A DNA stretch of 60,839 nt from Nocardia testacea NBRC 100365. GTDB lineage: Bacteria; Actinomycetota; Actinomycetes; Mycobacteriales; Mycobacteriaceae. Position 1 is the stretch's first letter. The number at the start of each line of letters is the position of its first letter. The translations under genes and the position numbers were made by a program. The stretch lies in assembly GCF_000308775.1 (NCBI RefSeq), contig NZ_BAGJ01000095.1, positions 1-60,839 of the forward strand, read 5' to 3'. The notes beneath the pieces are model-generated. The model was given only the letters and a program-made list of their open reading frames with translations, was not told the DNA's origin and made no database searches. Of this stretch, positions 43,432-52,284 are shown in pieces.

Positions 43432-45084
43432 TCATGCCGTCCGCGCTATCGCCGTGCCCGTATACGAGCACACCCCGTCGCGGATCTCGACCCGGGCGCC
43501 GGTGAAGCGTTCGCGGATCCGCCGGTCGTGGGTGACCATCACCAGCGCGCCCCGATATCCGGTCAACGCCTGCTCGAGTTGTTCCACCAGCTCCGGGGAC
43601 AGATGGTTGGTCGGCTCGTCGAGCAGCAGCAGGTCCACCGGTTCGCTGACGAGCCGGGCCAGTTCGATGCGTCTGCGTTGGCCGTAGGAGAGGTCGCCGA
43701 CGCGAAGGCCCAGATCATCGGGGTGGAACAATCCCATGCGCAGTAGCTCGTCGGCGTACTCCTGCGGATGCCACGGACGGTCCTGCGCGAAAGCGTGCAG
43801 CACGGTCATCTCGGCAGGTCGGTGAACCTCTTCCTGTCGTAGGTAGCCCACATGACCCTGCACCCGCACCGAACCGGCATCGGGGTCCAGCTCCCCGGCC
43901 AGCAACCGCAACAGCGTGGTCTTGCCGGCGCCGTTGGCGCCGGTGACCAGCAGTCGCTCCCCGGCAGCCAGGGTCACATCGCCCGATTCCAGCCGGCCGG
44001 TTACCCGCACGCCGACCATATGGGCCACCGACCCGCCCGCTATCGGCGTCGGGGAGTTCAGCTCCGGGGTGAAGTGCAGCGGTTCCGGGGGTGCGGCCAC
44101 CGGGTTGCCGGAAAGCCGTTGCAGGCGTTCCTTGGCGTTGCGGATCCGCGCGCGGGCTCCGTGATCGCGCCCACGCGGTCGGAACGGACCGGCGGCGAAT
44201 ACCGCGAGTGGCAGCTTGCGCGGAATAGCTTCCAGCCGGGCCACATTCGATTCCGCCAGCCGACGGTTACGGTCCAGTTCCTGCTTCCAGCGCTGGTGCT
44301 CCTCGGCCAACCGCTGCCGTTGCGCCGCCTTGGCGCGCAGGTAGCCGTCGTATCCGTCACCGAACCGGGAAACCCCGCCGTCGGCGACCTCCAGTATCAC
44401 GGTGGTGATCCGTTCGAGAAAAACCCGATCGTGGGTCACCGCGACAATAGTGCCGCGGTGACCGCGCAGATGCTGTTCGAGCCAGCCCACCGCCGCATCG
44501 TCGAGATCGTTGGTGGGTTCGTCGAGCAACAGCACCTCCGGCGCCGCGGCCAAGGTGGCCGCCAGCATGAGTCTGGACCGCTGTCCACCCGACAGAGAGC
44601 CCAGAGTGCGGTCGCGCGCCAGATCCGGGAGCCCGAGCCCGGCCAGTGCGGTATCTACACGCTGGTCGGCCTGATACCCACCGCGCGTCTCGAACCGCTC
44701 CAGCAACTCGGAGTACCGGTCCAGCAGCGGTCGCAGCAACTCGCCGGCGCCCAGTTCGTTTTCCGTTTCGCGTAACCGGTTCTCCAGCTCGCGGATATCG
44801 GCCAATGCCAGATCGATCGCCTCGGCGACAGTCGCGGTCTCCGGCAGGTCGAGTGATTGGGGAAGGTAACCGATCCCGCCGGGCGCGGAGATACGCACTT
44901 CCCCGTTGTCCGGCGACTCCTGCCCGACCAGCAATTTCAGCAGAGTCGACTTGCCGGAGCCGTTGTCGCCAACGACGCCGACCGTCTCACCGGGCCGAAT
45001 CGAGAATGAGACGCGGTCGAGAACGGTGCGGTCACCGAAGCGTCGGGTGATGTCGGAGAGAGTGAGTTGAGCAGCGGTAGGCAT
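43432..45084 (-). CDS. ABC-F family ATPase, antibiotic-resistance (ARE) type
   Basis: A 550-residue protein with two ABC domains and no membrane part. Walker A GDNGSGKST and GANGAGKTT, signatures LSGGQRSRL and LSYGQRRRI, and Walker B LLLDEPTND and LLLDEPTNH are all clear. The charged linker between domains (about residues 255-310) is of the kind that reaches the ribosomal peptidyl-transferase centre in ARE proteins, which dislodge macrolides, lincosamides, pleuromutilins or related drugs. AGGAGG precedes the ATG at 45082-45084. The upstream leader (below) fits antibiotic-induced expression. The exact drug cannot be told. Confidence 0.9.
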   Translation of the reverse strand: MPTAAQLTLSDITRRFGDRTVLDRVSFSIRPGETVGVVGDNGSGKSTLLKLLVGQESPDNGEVRISAPGGIGYLPQSLDLPETATVAEAIDLALADIRELENRLRETENELGAGELLRPLLDRYSELLERFETRGGYQADQRVDTALAGLGLPDLARDRTLGSLSGGQRSRLMLAATLAAAPEVLLLDEPTNDLDDAAVGWLEQHLRGHRGTIVAVTHDRVFLERITTVILEVADGGVSRFGDGYDGYLRAKAAQRQRLAEEHQRWKQELDRNRRLAESNVARLEAIPRKLPLAVFAAGPFRPRGRDHGARARIRNAKERLQRLSGNPVAAPPEPLHFTPELNSPTPIAGGSVAHMVGVRVTGRLESGDVTLAAGERLLVTGANGAGKTTLLRLLAGELDPDAGSVRVQGHVGYLRQEEVHRPAEMTVLHAFAQDRPWHPQEYADELLRMGLFHPDDLGLRVGDLSYGQRRRIELARLVSEPVDLLLLDEPTNHLSPELVEQLEQALTGYRGALVMVTHDRRIRERFTGARVEIRDGVCSYTGTAIARTA

Positions 45085-45099
45085 GAATATCCTCCTGTT

Positions 45100-45169
45100 C
45101 TCGGCGCGCGGCCGGGATCACAGAACCCACGCGCCGAGCAGCCGGACGAAACCGGAGAGCGTCGTGGGT
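45100..45169 (-). promoter_or_regulatory. Two mutually exclusive hairpins in the ABC-F leader (attenuator candidate)
   Basis: Hairpin 1 pairs CTCGGCGCG with its exact complement (45130-45138 and 45100-45108, plus-strand positions) and ends just before the AACAGGAGG that contains the ABC-F SD. Hairpin 2 pairs ACCCACG (45163-45169) with CGTGGGT (45125-45131), which overlaps the foot of hairpin 1. Forming 2 would weaken 1. Together with the leader peptide upstream this is the layout of ribosome-stalling attenuation. Structures were found by eye, not folded. Confidence 0.65.
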
Positions 45170-45223
45170 GAAGAACGCGGAGACCCGCTCCCTGATGAGC
45201 GGTACTCGACGCGCGGGGCGTGA

Positions 45224-45250
45224 TTACAGGAAGAACAACAAAGTACCCAT
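45224..45250 (-). CDS. Leader peptide of the ABC-F gene, MGTLLFFL
   Basis: An 8-codon frame (ATG at 45248-45250, TAA at 45224-45226) about 4 bases after the predicted transcription start, so it would be read leaderless. It is followed by the alternative hairpins and then the ABC-F gene. Leu-Leu-Phe-Phe-Leu is the sort of short hydrophobic peptide seen ahead of drug-inducible ribosome-protection genes, where a drug-stalled ribosome changes the mRNA fold. Too short for statistical support. Confidence 0.5.
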   Translation of the reverse strand: MGTLLFFL

Positions 45251-45260
45251 GAGGAGATCG

Positions 45261-45289
45261 ACCCTATCGATACGCCACTGGGCTGTCAA
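45261..45289 (-). promoter_or_regulatory. Sigma-70-type promoter of the ABC-F leader
   Basis: On the minus strand TTGACA (45284-45289) and TAGGGT (45261-45266) are separated by exactly 17 bases. The -35 is a perfect consensus match. The start of transcription should fall near 45254, only about 4 bases before the leader ATG. Confidence 0.7.
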
Positions 45290-45336
45290 TCCCGCACCGG
45301 CAAACCGCCCTACCGAAATCCACTCGTCCCGGCATC

Positions 45337-45368
45337 GACGTGATGCCACGATTACGTGACATCACGTC
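45337..45368. promoter_or_regulatory. 32-bp near-perfect dyad upstream of the ABC-F promoter
   Basis: GACGTGATG (45337-45345) mirrors CATCACGTC (45360-45368); inside them CACG (45347-45350) mirrors CGTG (45355-45358). Only one base pair and the 4-base centre break the symmetry. It ends about 48 bases upstream of the ABC-F -35 and touches an ATG at 45369 on the other strand. It is a probable operator for a large dimeric or tetrameric regulator not encoded next to it. Confidence 0.6.
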
Positions 45369-45698
45369 ATGACGACCGCGCCGAGAGGACGCCGCATGAT
45401 CGCGAATCTCGGCACCATCTCGGTCGCGGATTCCGACCTCGCCCGATTCGACGTCCGTGAATCTCGACAGCAACCGCCGGCCGGCCACCTGCCAAGCCCC
45501 GGGCGGCGGCGCACCCGCCGCAGGCCTCGTCATCCCCCGAACCAACAGCCCGATCCGACACCGCAGGCCCCTGCCGCCACACCGGGCGCGACATCGTCTA
45601 TCAGTGGTGGGCGGCGGCCCCGCGGTGACCCGGGTATATCGGTGACCGAGGCCCACCCGCACCGGTCCGGTGCGCCCGGCCCGGCATAGGGTGTCGGC
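45369..45698. other. Stretch without a convincing gene
   Basis: A plus frame from the ATG at 45369 starts with coding-like codons (MIANLGTISVADSDLARFDV from the second ATG), then becomes Arg/Pro-rich junk, as if a gene start were cut off. No complete gene is supported. The end, before cobH, has no riboswitch. Confidence 0.35.
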
Positions 45699-46334
45699 AT
45701 GCCCGACACGCGCACCAGCTACGTCACCGACGCGGCCGAGATCTACCGCCGGTCGTTCGCGATCATCCGAGCCGAAGCCGAGCTGGACCGCTTCCCCGCA
45801 GATATCGCACAGGTCGTCGTGCGGATGATCCACGGCTGCGGCCAGGTCGACCTGGCCGGTGACGTGCTGTTCACGCCGGGAGTGGTGGCCGCGGCGCGGA
45901 CCGCGCTGCGGGCCGGCGCGCCGATTCTGTGCGACGCGAACATGGTCGTCTCGGGCGTCACCCGCACCCGGCTGCCCGCGGACAACGAGGTGCTGTGCCT
46001 GCTACGTGACCCGCGGGTACCGGATCTGGCCGCCGAACTCGGGACGACCCGGTCGGCGGCGGCGCTGGAGTTGTGGCGGGAGCGGCTCGGCGGCGCGGTG
46101 GTGGCCGTCGGCAATGCACCGACCGCGCTGTTCCACCTGCTGGACATGATCGCCGCGGGTGCCCCGAAACCGGCCGCTGTGCTCGGTATCCCGGTGGGCT
46201 TCGTCGGCGCGGCCGAATCGAAGGACGCGCTCGCCGCGAGTACGGGCCTGGAATATCTGACGGTACGCGGGCGGCGCGGCGGGAGCGCCATCACCGCCTC
46301 CGCCCTCAATGCGATTGCGAGCGAAGCGGAATGA
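45699..46334 (+). CDS. cobH: Precorrin-8X methylmutase
   Basis: The 211-residue enzyme moves a methyl group from C11 to C12 to make hydrogenobyrinic acid. [17 protein letters not shown] carries the active-site His, and [12 protein letters not shown] and [13 protein letters not shown] are the conserved binding loops. Length is normal. The stop overlaps the cobIJ start by four bases (ATGA). Confidence 0.95.
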   Translation: MPDTRTSYVTDAAEIYRRSFAIIRAEAELDRFPADIAQVVVRMIHGCGQVDLAGDVLFTPGVVAAARTALRAGAPILCDANMVVSGVTRTRLPADNEVLCLLRDPRVPDLAAELGTTRSAAALELWRERLGGAVVAVGNAPTALFHLLDMIAAGAPKPAAVLGIPVGFVGAAESKDALAASTGLEYLTVRGRRGGSAITASALNAIASEAE

Positions 46335-47902
46335 CGGTGGGTACCGGAAAGTTGTGGGGGGTCGGTCTGGGTCCGGGCGATCCGGAGCTTGTGACGGTGA
46401 AAGCGGCCCGCGTGATCGCCGAGGCCGATGTGATCGCGTTCCACAGTGCCCGGCACGGCCGCAGCATCTCGCGCGGTATCGCCGAGCCCTATATGCGGCC
46501 GGGCCAGCTCGAGGAACACCTGATCTATCCGGTCACCACCGAGACCACCGATCATCCCGGCGGGTACCAGGGCGCGATCGACGAGTTCTACGCGGCGGCG
46601 GCCGACCGGCTGGCCGCGCATCTGGCCGCCGGCCGGTCGGTGGCACTGCTGGCCGCCGGTGACCCGCTGTTCTACAGCTCCTATATGCATATGCACCGGC
46701 GCCTGGCCGACCGGTTCGAGGCGGAGATCGTCCCCGGGATCACCTCGGTGAGCGCCGCTTCGGCGGCCCTGGCCACACCTCTGGTGGAGGGCGAGCAGGT
46801 ACTGACGGTGCTGCCCGCGACCCTGCCCGCCGATGAACTGACCCGCCGCCTCGCCGACAGCGAGGCGGCCGCCATCATGAAACTCGGCCGCACCTACCCG
46901 GCCGTCCGCAAAGCCCTCGCGGACTCCGGCCGTCTCGACCGCGCCTACTACGTCGAACGGGCCAGCACCGGACGCGAACGGGTGCTCCCCGCCGGAGAAG
47001 TGGACGACGCCCAGGTCCCGTATTTCGCGATCACCATCGTCCCGGGCCCCGAACCGACCACCCCGCTCCCCGCCCGCCGGGAGCCGGTGATCGCCGGGCC
47101 GGCCCGCACGGCGAGCAGCCCGGCGGCCGAGATCGCCGCGCCCGCGGCCACGCCCACCTCCGGGGAGGTGGTGGTCGTGGGCCTGGGTCCGGGCGATACG
47201 CGATGGACCACCCCGGAGGTCTCCGCCGCGCTCGCCGCCGCCACCGACCTCGTCGGTTACACCACCTATATCGATCGCGTCCCGGTCCGGCCCGGCCAGC
47301 GACGGCACAGCAGCGACAACCGGGTCGAATCCGAACGCGCCGCCATGGCCCTGGATCTCGCCCGCCGCGGCGCCCGGGTCGCGGTGGTGTCCTCGGGCGA
47401 TCCGGGGGTCTTCGCGATGGCCGCCGCCGTCCTGGAGGAATCCGCGGACCCGCAGTGGGCCGGGGTGCCGGTACGGGTCCTGCCCGGGATGACGGCGGCG
47501 AACGCGGTGGCCAGCCGCGTCGGCGCCCCGCTCGGACACGACTACGCCACGATCTCGCTGTCCGACCGGCTCAAGCCGTGGGACGTGGTGGCCGGGCGGC
47601 TGGCGGCGGTGGCCGCGGCCGATATGGCCATCGCCGTCTACAACCCCGCCTCGAGTAAACGCACCTGGCAGGTGGGCGCGATGAAGGGCATCCTGCTCGC
47701 GCACCGCGCGCCGGACACCCCGGTGGTTCTCGGCCGCGATGTGGGCGGTCCGGGTGAATCGGTGCGGGTGGTGACGCTGGGCGAACTGGAACCGGCCGAG
47801 GTCGATATGCGGACCCTGCTGATCATCGGCGCCTCCACCACCGCGGTCGTCGACGGCGCCGGGGTGCCCCGGGTCTACACCGCGCGGCGCTACCACGCCT
47901 GA
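46331..47902 (+). CDS. cobIJ: Fused precorrin-2 C20-methyltransferase / precorrin-3B C17-methyltransferase
   Basis: A 523-residue fusion. Residues 1-235 are CobI ([46 protein letters not shown]). A Pro/Ala-rich linker (about 237-275) follows. Then CobJ begins ([61 protein letters not shown]). Both are SAM-dependent uroporphyrin-III-methylase-fold enzymes acting before and at ring contraction. The fusion is usual in actinobacteria. Coupled to cobH by an ATGA overlap. Confidence 0.95.
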   Translation: MTVGTGKLWGVGLGPGDPELVTVKAARVIAEADVIAFHSARHGRSISRGIAEPYMRPGQLEEHLIYPVTTETTDHPGGYQGAIDEFYAAAADRLAAHLAAGRSVALLAAGDPLFYSSYMHMHRRLADRFEAEIVPGITSVSAASAALATPLVEGEQVLTVLPATLPADELTRRLADSEAAAIMKLGRTYPAVRKALADSGRLDRAYYVERASTGRERVLPAGEVDDAQVPYFAITIVPGPEPTTPLPARREPVIAGPARTASSPAAEIAAPAATPTSGEVVVVGLGPGDTRWTTPEVSAALAAATDLVGYTTYIDRVPVRPGQRRHSSDNRVESERAAMALDLARRGARVAVVSSGDPGVFAMAAAVLEESADPQWAGVPVRVLPGMTAANAVASRVGAPLGHDYATISLSDRLKPWDVVAGRLAAVAAADMAIAVYNPASSKRTWQVGAMKGILLAHRAPDTPVVLGRDVGGPGESVRVVTLGELEPAEVDMRTLLIIGASTTAVVDGAGVPRVYTARRYHA

Positions 47903-47921
47903 GCCCACCCCATCCGATAGC

Positions 47922-47936
47922 ATTCCACTATGGAAT
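47922..47936. promoter_or_regulatory. 15-bp perfect dyad before padR
   Basis: ATTCCA-CTA-TGGAAT lies 22 bases before the PadR start and 19 bases after the cobIJ stop. PadR repressors often bind such AT-rich dyads at their own promoters, so autoregulation is likely. Confidence 0.6.
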
Positions 47937-47958
47937 AACGCCGGTGGAAGGATATGTG

Positions 47959-48483
47959 GTGAACGGCAAACAGAAGCGGCCGCTGAACTCCACGGCCGCC
48001 TCACTCCTGGGTTTTCTGCACGAGGGGCCGATGTCGGGCTGGGATCTGGTGACCCTGGCCCAGGACCGGATCGGCGATTTCTGGACCATCACACAGAGCC
48101 AGGTCTATCGGGAACTCGCCGCCATGGACTCGGCGGGCCTGGTGGTCAAGGGGGAAACCGGGGCCCGCGAACGCACTCCGTACCGGATCACCGAGGCCGG
48201 CCGCGCCGAATTCGCCGAGTGGATCGCGCGCGACCCGAGCCCGGAGACCATCCGGTTCCCGCTGCTGCTCACCCTGCATTTCGGCGGCCACCTCGAGCCG
48301 GCCCACCTGGCCTCGATCATCGACAACGCCCGCAAGGTCCATCAGGAACGACTGGACCGCTACCGTGCCGAGGAATCGGGCCCCGATCTGTCTCCGCACA
48401 GCCGGGCGACACTGGAATTCGGGATCGGATACGAGCGCGCTGTCCTGGACTGGTTCGACCGGCTGCCCGAACTCCTCGGGTGA
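47959..48483 (+). CDS. PadR-family transcription regulator
   Basis: A 174-residue protein: the winged helix LNSTAASLLGFLHEGPMSGWDLV, QSQVYRELAAMDSAGLV and the wing ARERTPYRITEAGRAEF, then a helical dimerisation domain. The GTG at 47959 has GGAAGGA at good spacing; a GTG one codon earlier is possible. No likely target is adjacent on its strand; the cobK to cobL genes point toward it from the right. It probably represses a transporter or itself. Confidence 0.87.
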   Translation: MNGKQKRPLNSTAASLLGFLHEGPMSGWDLVTLAQDRIGDFWTITQSQVYRELAAMDSAGLVVKGETGARERTPYRITEAGRAEFAEWIARDPSPETIRFPLLLTLHFGGHLEPAHLASIIDNARKVHQERLDRYRAEESGPDLSPHSRATLEFGIGYERAVLDWFDRLPELLG

Positions 48484-48693
48484 ATAATCGGCGGCGGTCC
48501 ACTGCCGGCCCGGCCGCCGATTCGACAGTGTAACGGGCCCACCGCGGATCACCGACCGGCGGCTCCGCCGACCCCGATCCAGGGATATCGGTCCGGCGGA
48601 CGGCGCCCGTTCTCTGTCCCGGACGACCGCTCCGCTCGCCGCGGCGAACCCCACTCCGTGTTCCGACGCGCCCCGGAGTCGCCTCACCGGCTT

Positions 48694-49458
48694 TCAGGTC
48701 GGTCGGCCACCGGACTCCTGGTCGCGCCACCCGGACAGCACCGCTCGCGCGTCCTCGACCGTGGCCACCACCGTGACGCCCGGCGGCACGGGCGGCCGGT
48801 CCACAACCACCACCGGAAGCCCGGCAGCGCGCGCGGCGGTGAGTTTCGCGGCGGTCGCCGTACCCCCGCTGTCCTTGGTGACCACGACATCGATACGGTG
48901 CCGGGCCAGCAGTTCCGATTCTTCCGCGACCGTGAAGGGCCCTCGGGCCAGCAGGATCTCGTGCCGAGGCGGGAGAGCGCCCGTGGGCGCGTCGATGGCG
49001 CGGATCAGGTACCAGGGCCCGGTGTGGCCGGCGAAGGCCGCCACCCCCTGACGGCCGATGGTGAGCAGGATTCGATTCCCCGAGGCGGCGGCGGTATCCG
49101 CGGCGGTGGCCAGATCGGGCACCCGGTACCAGCGGTCACCGGGGACCGCGGTCCAGCCCGGACGGCTCAATCGGATCATGGGCAGTCCGAGTCGCGCGGT
49201 GGCCTGCGCGGCATTGGCGGTGATCACCTCGGCGAAGGGATGGGTGGCATCGACAACGAGTTCGATCCGGTGATCCGCCAGCCACGCGCGCAACCCGTCC
49301 ACCCCGCCGAATCCGCCGATCCGCACCTCACCCGCGGGCCGGATGGGCTCGGAAACCCGACCGGCGAGCGAGGACACGATCTCGTGTTCTCGCTCGCCGG
49401 TGAGCAGCCGGGCGAGTTCCCGGGCTTCCCCGGTACCGCCCAGCAGCAGAATTCTCAG
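48694..49458 (-). CDS. cobK: Precorrin-6A reductase
   Basis: The 254-residue NADPH-dependent enzyme reduces precorrin-6A to precorrin-6B. LRILLLGGTGEARELARLL at the N-terminus, VVDATHPFAEVITANAA and VVTKDSGGTATAAKL are family signatures. The only start near the conserved N-terminus is a CTG (49456-49458) that overlaps the stop of the upstream gene (CTGA). It may be read by re-initiation. A later start would cut into the conserved LLLGGTGE motif. Confidence 0.93.
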   Translation of the reverse strand: MRILLLGGTGEARELARLLTGEREHEIVSSLAGRVSEPIRPAGEVRIGGFGGVDGLRAWLADHRIELVVDATHPFAEVITANAAQATARLGLPMIRLSRPGWTAVPGDRWYRVPDLATAADTAAASGNRILLTIGRQGVAAFAGHTGPWYLIRAIDAPTGALPPRHEILLARGPFTVAEESELLARHRIDVVVTKDSGGTATAAKLTAARAAGLPVVVVDRPPVPPGVTVVATVEDARAVLSGWRDQESGGRPT

Positions 49459-50078
49459 GGCTGGCCGCTGAAGTAGGCGATGGCCGAATCCAGCAGCGGC
49501 GGGCCGCCGGCGACCGCGAGGCCGATACCCGCGCCGATGATGGCGCCCGGGATGAAACCGACCCCCAGGAACAGGAAGCCGATGGCGGCGCCGATCGCCG
49601 CACCCACGGCCGCACCCAGCGACGCCGCCTGCAGTTCGCTCATGAACCACTGCTGGGCCCCGATGAACTGGGCCTGCGACGGCGCGCCCGCGACCGGAGT
49701 GGCCCGCGGGGTCAGCGTCAGCCGGCTGTTGCCCTCGTCGATGGTGGCGGCGACCGCGACGACCTGGCCGTTGGTGGCCTGGGTCAGCGGGATACTGGTC
49801 AGGCGCTCCCCGGCGGCATTGCTCAGCACCACCGCGTCGTTCGCGGCGTCGAGACTGAACGCACCCCCGGAAACCGTGGTGACCAGCGACTTTCCGGCCT
49901 CGGCCAAGGCCAGGGTGTAGTCGACACCGCGGTCGTGGCCGGTGACCTCCGGAACCGCGTTCTGCTGCTGCTCGACAGCGGGCGCCGCCGGAGCGGGAGC
50001 CGCGTAGCCCGTGCCCGCGGCGATACCGGTGGCCGCGGCCGCCATGATCGCTGTAGCGGCGAACTTCTTGTATTTCAC
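49455..50078 (-). CDS. Secreted protein, DUF8020-like
   Basis: A 207-residue protein with a Sec signal peptide (KKFAATAIMAAAATGIAAGTGYA), a beta-rich domain (VDYTLALAEAGKSLVTTVSGGAFSLD, ERLTSIPL) and a C-terminal Gly/Ala-rich hydrophobic hairpin (ASLGAAVGAAIGAAIGFLFLGVGFIPGAIIGAGIGLAVAGG). It looks like the Nocardia group of DUF8020-type exported proteins. The GTG at 50076-50078 has GGGGAG upstream. It occupies the place where mycobacteria have cobM and is coupled to cobK by overlap. Confidence 0.75.
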   Translation of the reverse strand: MKYKKFAATAIMAAAATGIAAGTGYAAPAPAAPAVEQQQNAVPEVTGHDRGVDYTLALAEAGKSLVTTVSGGAFSLDAANDAVVLSNAAGERLTSIPLTQATNGQVVAVAATIDEGNSRLTLTPRATPVAGAPSQAQFIGAQQWFMSELQAASLGAAVGAAIGAAIGFLFLGVGFIPGAIIGAGIGLAVAGGPPLLDSAIAYFSGQP

Positions 50079-50170
50079 TATCGATCTCCCCGTCGCGCGC
50101 GAATCCGCGTGACCCACGCTAGGAACCCCCGTGACCTTACTCCCGATGCCCGATTCGTCCATTCGTGTTG

Positions 50171-51439
50171 TCACATACGGGAAGTCCTGTCGGTACGGGC
50201 CTTCACCACCGACCATTGGGTCACCGGGAGCTGGGGTCGCCACGTGGTGAAGCGGCCCAGCGGTTCGCCGCGGTAGACCTGGAAGCGGCGCAGCTCGCCG
50301 CCGTGCGCCGCGGACCAGTCCAGCAGCAGCGCCTCCGATTCCGCGGTGACCGCGTTCGCCACCAGCCGGCCTCCGACGGGCAATCGGGACCAGCAGTGCT
50401 CGAACAGCGCGGGCGTGGTGAGTCCGCCGCCGAGGAAGAGCGCATCGGGAGTGCCGGCCACCGCGTCCCCGGCGAGTTCGGCCACCACCTCGCCGCGCAC
50501 CTCGATACCGGGTACGCCGAGAGCAGCGGCATTGGCGGCGATCTGCGCCCGGCGCCGTGCCAGGATCTCGAATGCGACCGCCCGGCAGGATGGATCGGTG
50601 CGGCACCATTCGATGGCGATACTGCCCGAACCGCCACCGATATCCCACAGCGTCTCCCCCGGCCCGGGGGCGAGCGCCGCGAGGGTGAGCGCCCGGATCT
50701 CGGTTTTGGTGAGCTGCCCGTCTCCGCCGTAGGCACTGTCGGGCAGGCCGGGGAGCCGGGTGAGGCGGGTACGCCCGGGTTCGCCCGCCGCGGTGACGGC
50801 GACGATATTGAGGGGGTCGCCCGCGGGCTCCCGCCAGGTGGCGGCGATTCCGGACACCAGGCGTTCGGCGGGCCCGCCCAGCTGCTCCAGTACGGTCAGC
50901 GTGGAGGGACCGAAACCGTTGCGTCGCAAGAGGTCCGCGAGCTGCCCGGGCGTCGCGGCATCGGCGCTGAGTACGAGTAACCGCCGCCCGTCGGACAATT
51001 CCGGCAACAGCCGTTCCAGCGGCCGGCCGACCGCGCTGACGATCCCCACCTCGGCCACCGGCCAGCCCAGCCGGGCACAGGCCAGCGCGGCCGCCGAGGG
51101 CTGCGGGAAAACCCGCAGCGCGCCGGGCCCGAGCAGGCGGGCGAGAGTGACACCGATCCCGTAGAACATCGGATCACCGCTGGCGAGGACCCCGACGCGG
51201 GTGTCGCGATACTCGGCCAGCAGTTCGGGCAGCGCGGGGACCAGCGGCGACGGCCACGGTTCCTGCCGCGCGGTCACCTCGCCGGGGAGCAGCGCCAGCT
51301 GCCGGGCCGAACCGAAGAGCACCGCGCAGTCGCGCAGGACCTGCCGGGACCGGTCGGGCAGCCCCACCCAGCCGTCGGCGCCGATACCCACCACCGAAAT
51401 CGGGGGCCCCGCCCAGGAGAGCGCGGGGTCGGCGGTCAC
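50171..51439 (-). CDS. cobL: Precorrin-6Y C5,15-methyltransferase (decarboxylating)
   Basis: A 422-residue two-domain enzyme. The N-terminal CbiE-type methylase (SVVGIGADGWVGLPDRSR, ASGDPMFYGIGVTLAR) methylates C5 or C15, and the C-terminal CbiT-type part (LWDIGGGSGSIAIEWCR SAM motif) methylates the other position and decarboxylates the C12 acetate. Length is normal. The GTG start overlaps the stop of the SDR gene (GTGA). Confidence 0.95.
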   Translation of the reverse strand: MTADPALSWAGPPISVVGIGADGWVGLPDRSRQVLRDCAVLFGSARQLALLPGEVTARQEPWPSPLVPALPELLAEYRDTRVGVLASGDPMFYGIGVTLARLLGPGALRVFPQPSAAALACARLGWPVAEVGIVSAVGRPLERLLPELSDGRRLLVLSADAATPGQLADLLRRNGFGPSTLTVLEQLGGPAERLVSGIAATWREPAGDPLNIVAVTAAGEPGRTRLTRLPGLPDSAYGGDGQLTKTEIRALTLAALAPGPGETLWDIGGGSGSIAIEWCRTDPSCRAVAFEILARRRAQIAANAAALGVPGIEVRGEVVAELAGDAVAGTPDALFLGGGLTTPALFEHCWSRLPVGGRLVANAVTAESEALLLDWSAAHGGELRRFQVYRGEPLGRFTTWRPQLPVTQWSVVKARTDRTSRM

Positions 51440-52200
51440 CGGGGCAGCCGCCGCCAGACGGCCTGCGGCAGCAGGCGCATCCCGAAGAACACCGGGCGCA
51501 GGATTCCCGGGATCCAGACCCGCGCCGAACGGCGGCCCAGCGCGGTCACCACCGCGGCGGCCACCTGGTCCGGCGTGCTGGAGAACGGGGCCGGGGTCAT
51601 GCCCTCGGTCATCTTGCCCACCACGAAGCCCGGCCGCGCCAGCAGCAGGTGGACCCCGGTGCCGTGCAGCGCGTCTGCCAGACCGGAGGCGAAACCGTCC
51701 AATCCGGCCTTGGCCGACCCGTAGACATAGTTGGCGCGCCGCACCCGGACCCCGGCCACCGAGCCGAACACCACCAGCTGGCCGCTGCCCCGGGCGCGCA
51801 TCTCGTTGGCCAGGACGGTCAGCACACTGATCTGCGCGGTGTAGTCGGTGTGTACGACCGCCAGCGCGTGGGCGGGGTCGGCCTCGGCGCGGGACTGTTC
51901 GCCCAGCACCCCGAACGCCAGTACCGCGACGCCGATCGGCCCGTAGTCGGCGGCGATCTTGCCGAGCAGGGCGGGATGGCTCGCGGTATCGTCGGCGTCG
52001 AATTCGACCGGATGCACCGCGGTCGCGCCGGCGGCGGTGAGTGCCGCCGTTTCGGCGTCCAGATCCTCGCAGCGCCGTGCGGCCAGCACCACCGCCCGCC
52101 CGGGCGCGAGCCGCAGCGCCACCTGCAGACCGATCTCACTGCGTCCACCCAGCACCAGCACCGTGCCCGGGTCGATCCCTCGTGTTCGACGCACAACCAT
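51436..52200 (-). CDS. SDR family protein, Rv2073c-like (DprE2-related)
   Basis: A 254-residue SDR. VLVLGGRSEIGLQVALRLA is the cofactor motif, VVFGSVAGVRVRRANYVYGSAKAGLDGF holds the catalytic Ser, Tyr and Lys. The group is related to the decaprenylphosphoryl-ribose epimerase subunit DprE2, yet here it sits with cobL, as in M. tuberculosis. Its role is unknown; the coupling to cobL suggests a conserved co-expression rather than a step in the pathway. Confidence 0.87.
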   Translation of the reverse strand: MVVRRTRGIDPGTVLVLGGRSEIGLQVALRLAPGRAVVLAARRCEDLDAETAALTAAGATAVHPVEFDADDTASHPALLGKIAADYGPIGVAVLAFGVLGEQSRAEADPAHALAVVHTDYTAQISVLTVLANEMRARGSGQLVVFGSVAGVRVRRANYVYGSAKAGLDGFASGLADALHGTGVHLLLARPGFVVGKMTEGMTPAPFSSTPDQVAAAVVTALGRRSARVWIPGILRPVFFGMRLLPQAVWRRLPR

Positions 52201-52284
52201 GCGCTCAGTCTGTCATCCGTACGCGGCGGGGTGCGGAACCGGGAGACGTGCCGGGTGGGCGCGGCGACCCGCTACGGTCGATCC

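Noticed and set aside
45600..45698. Second cobalamin riboswitch before cobH
   Set aside because: No B12 box (GCCACTG) or flanking conserved core is present in this gap.
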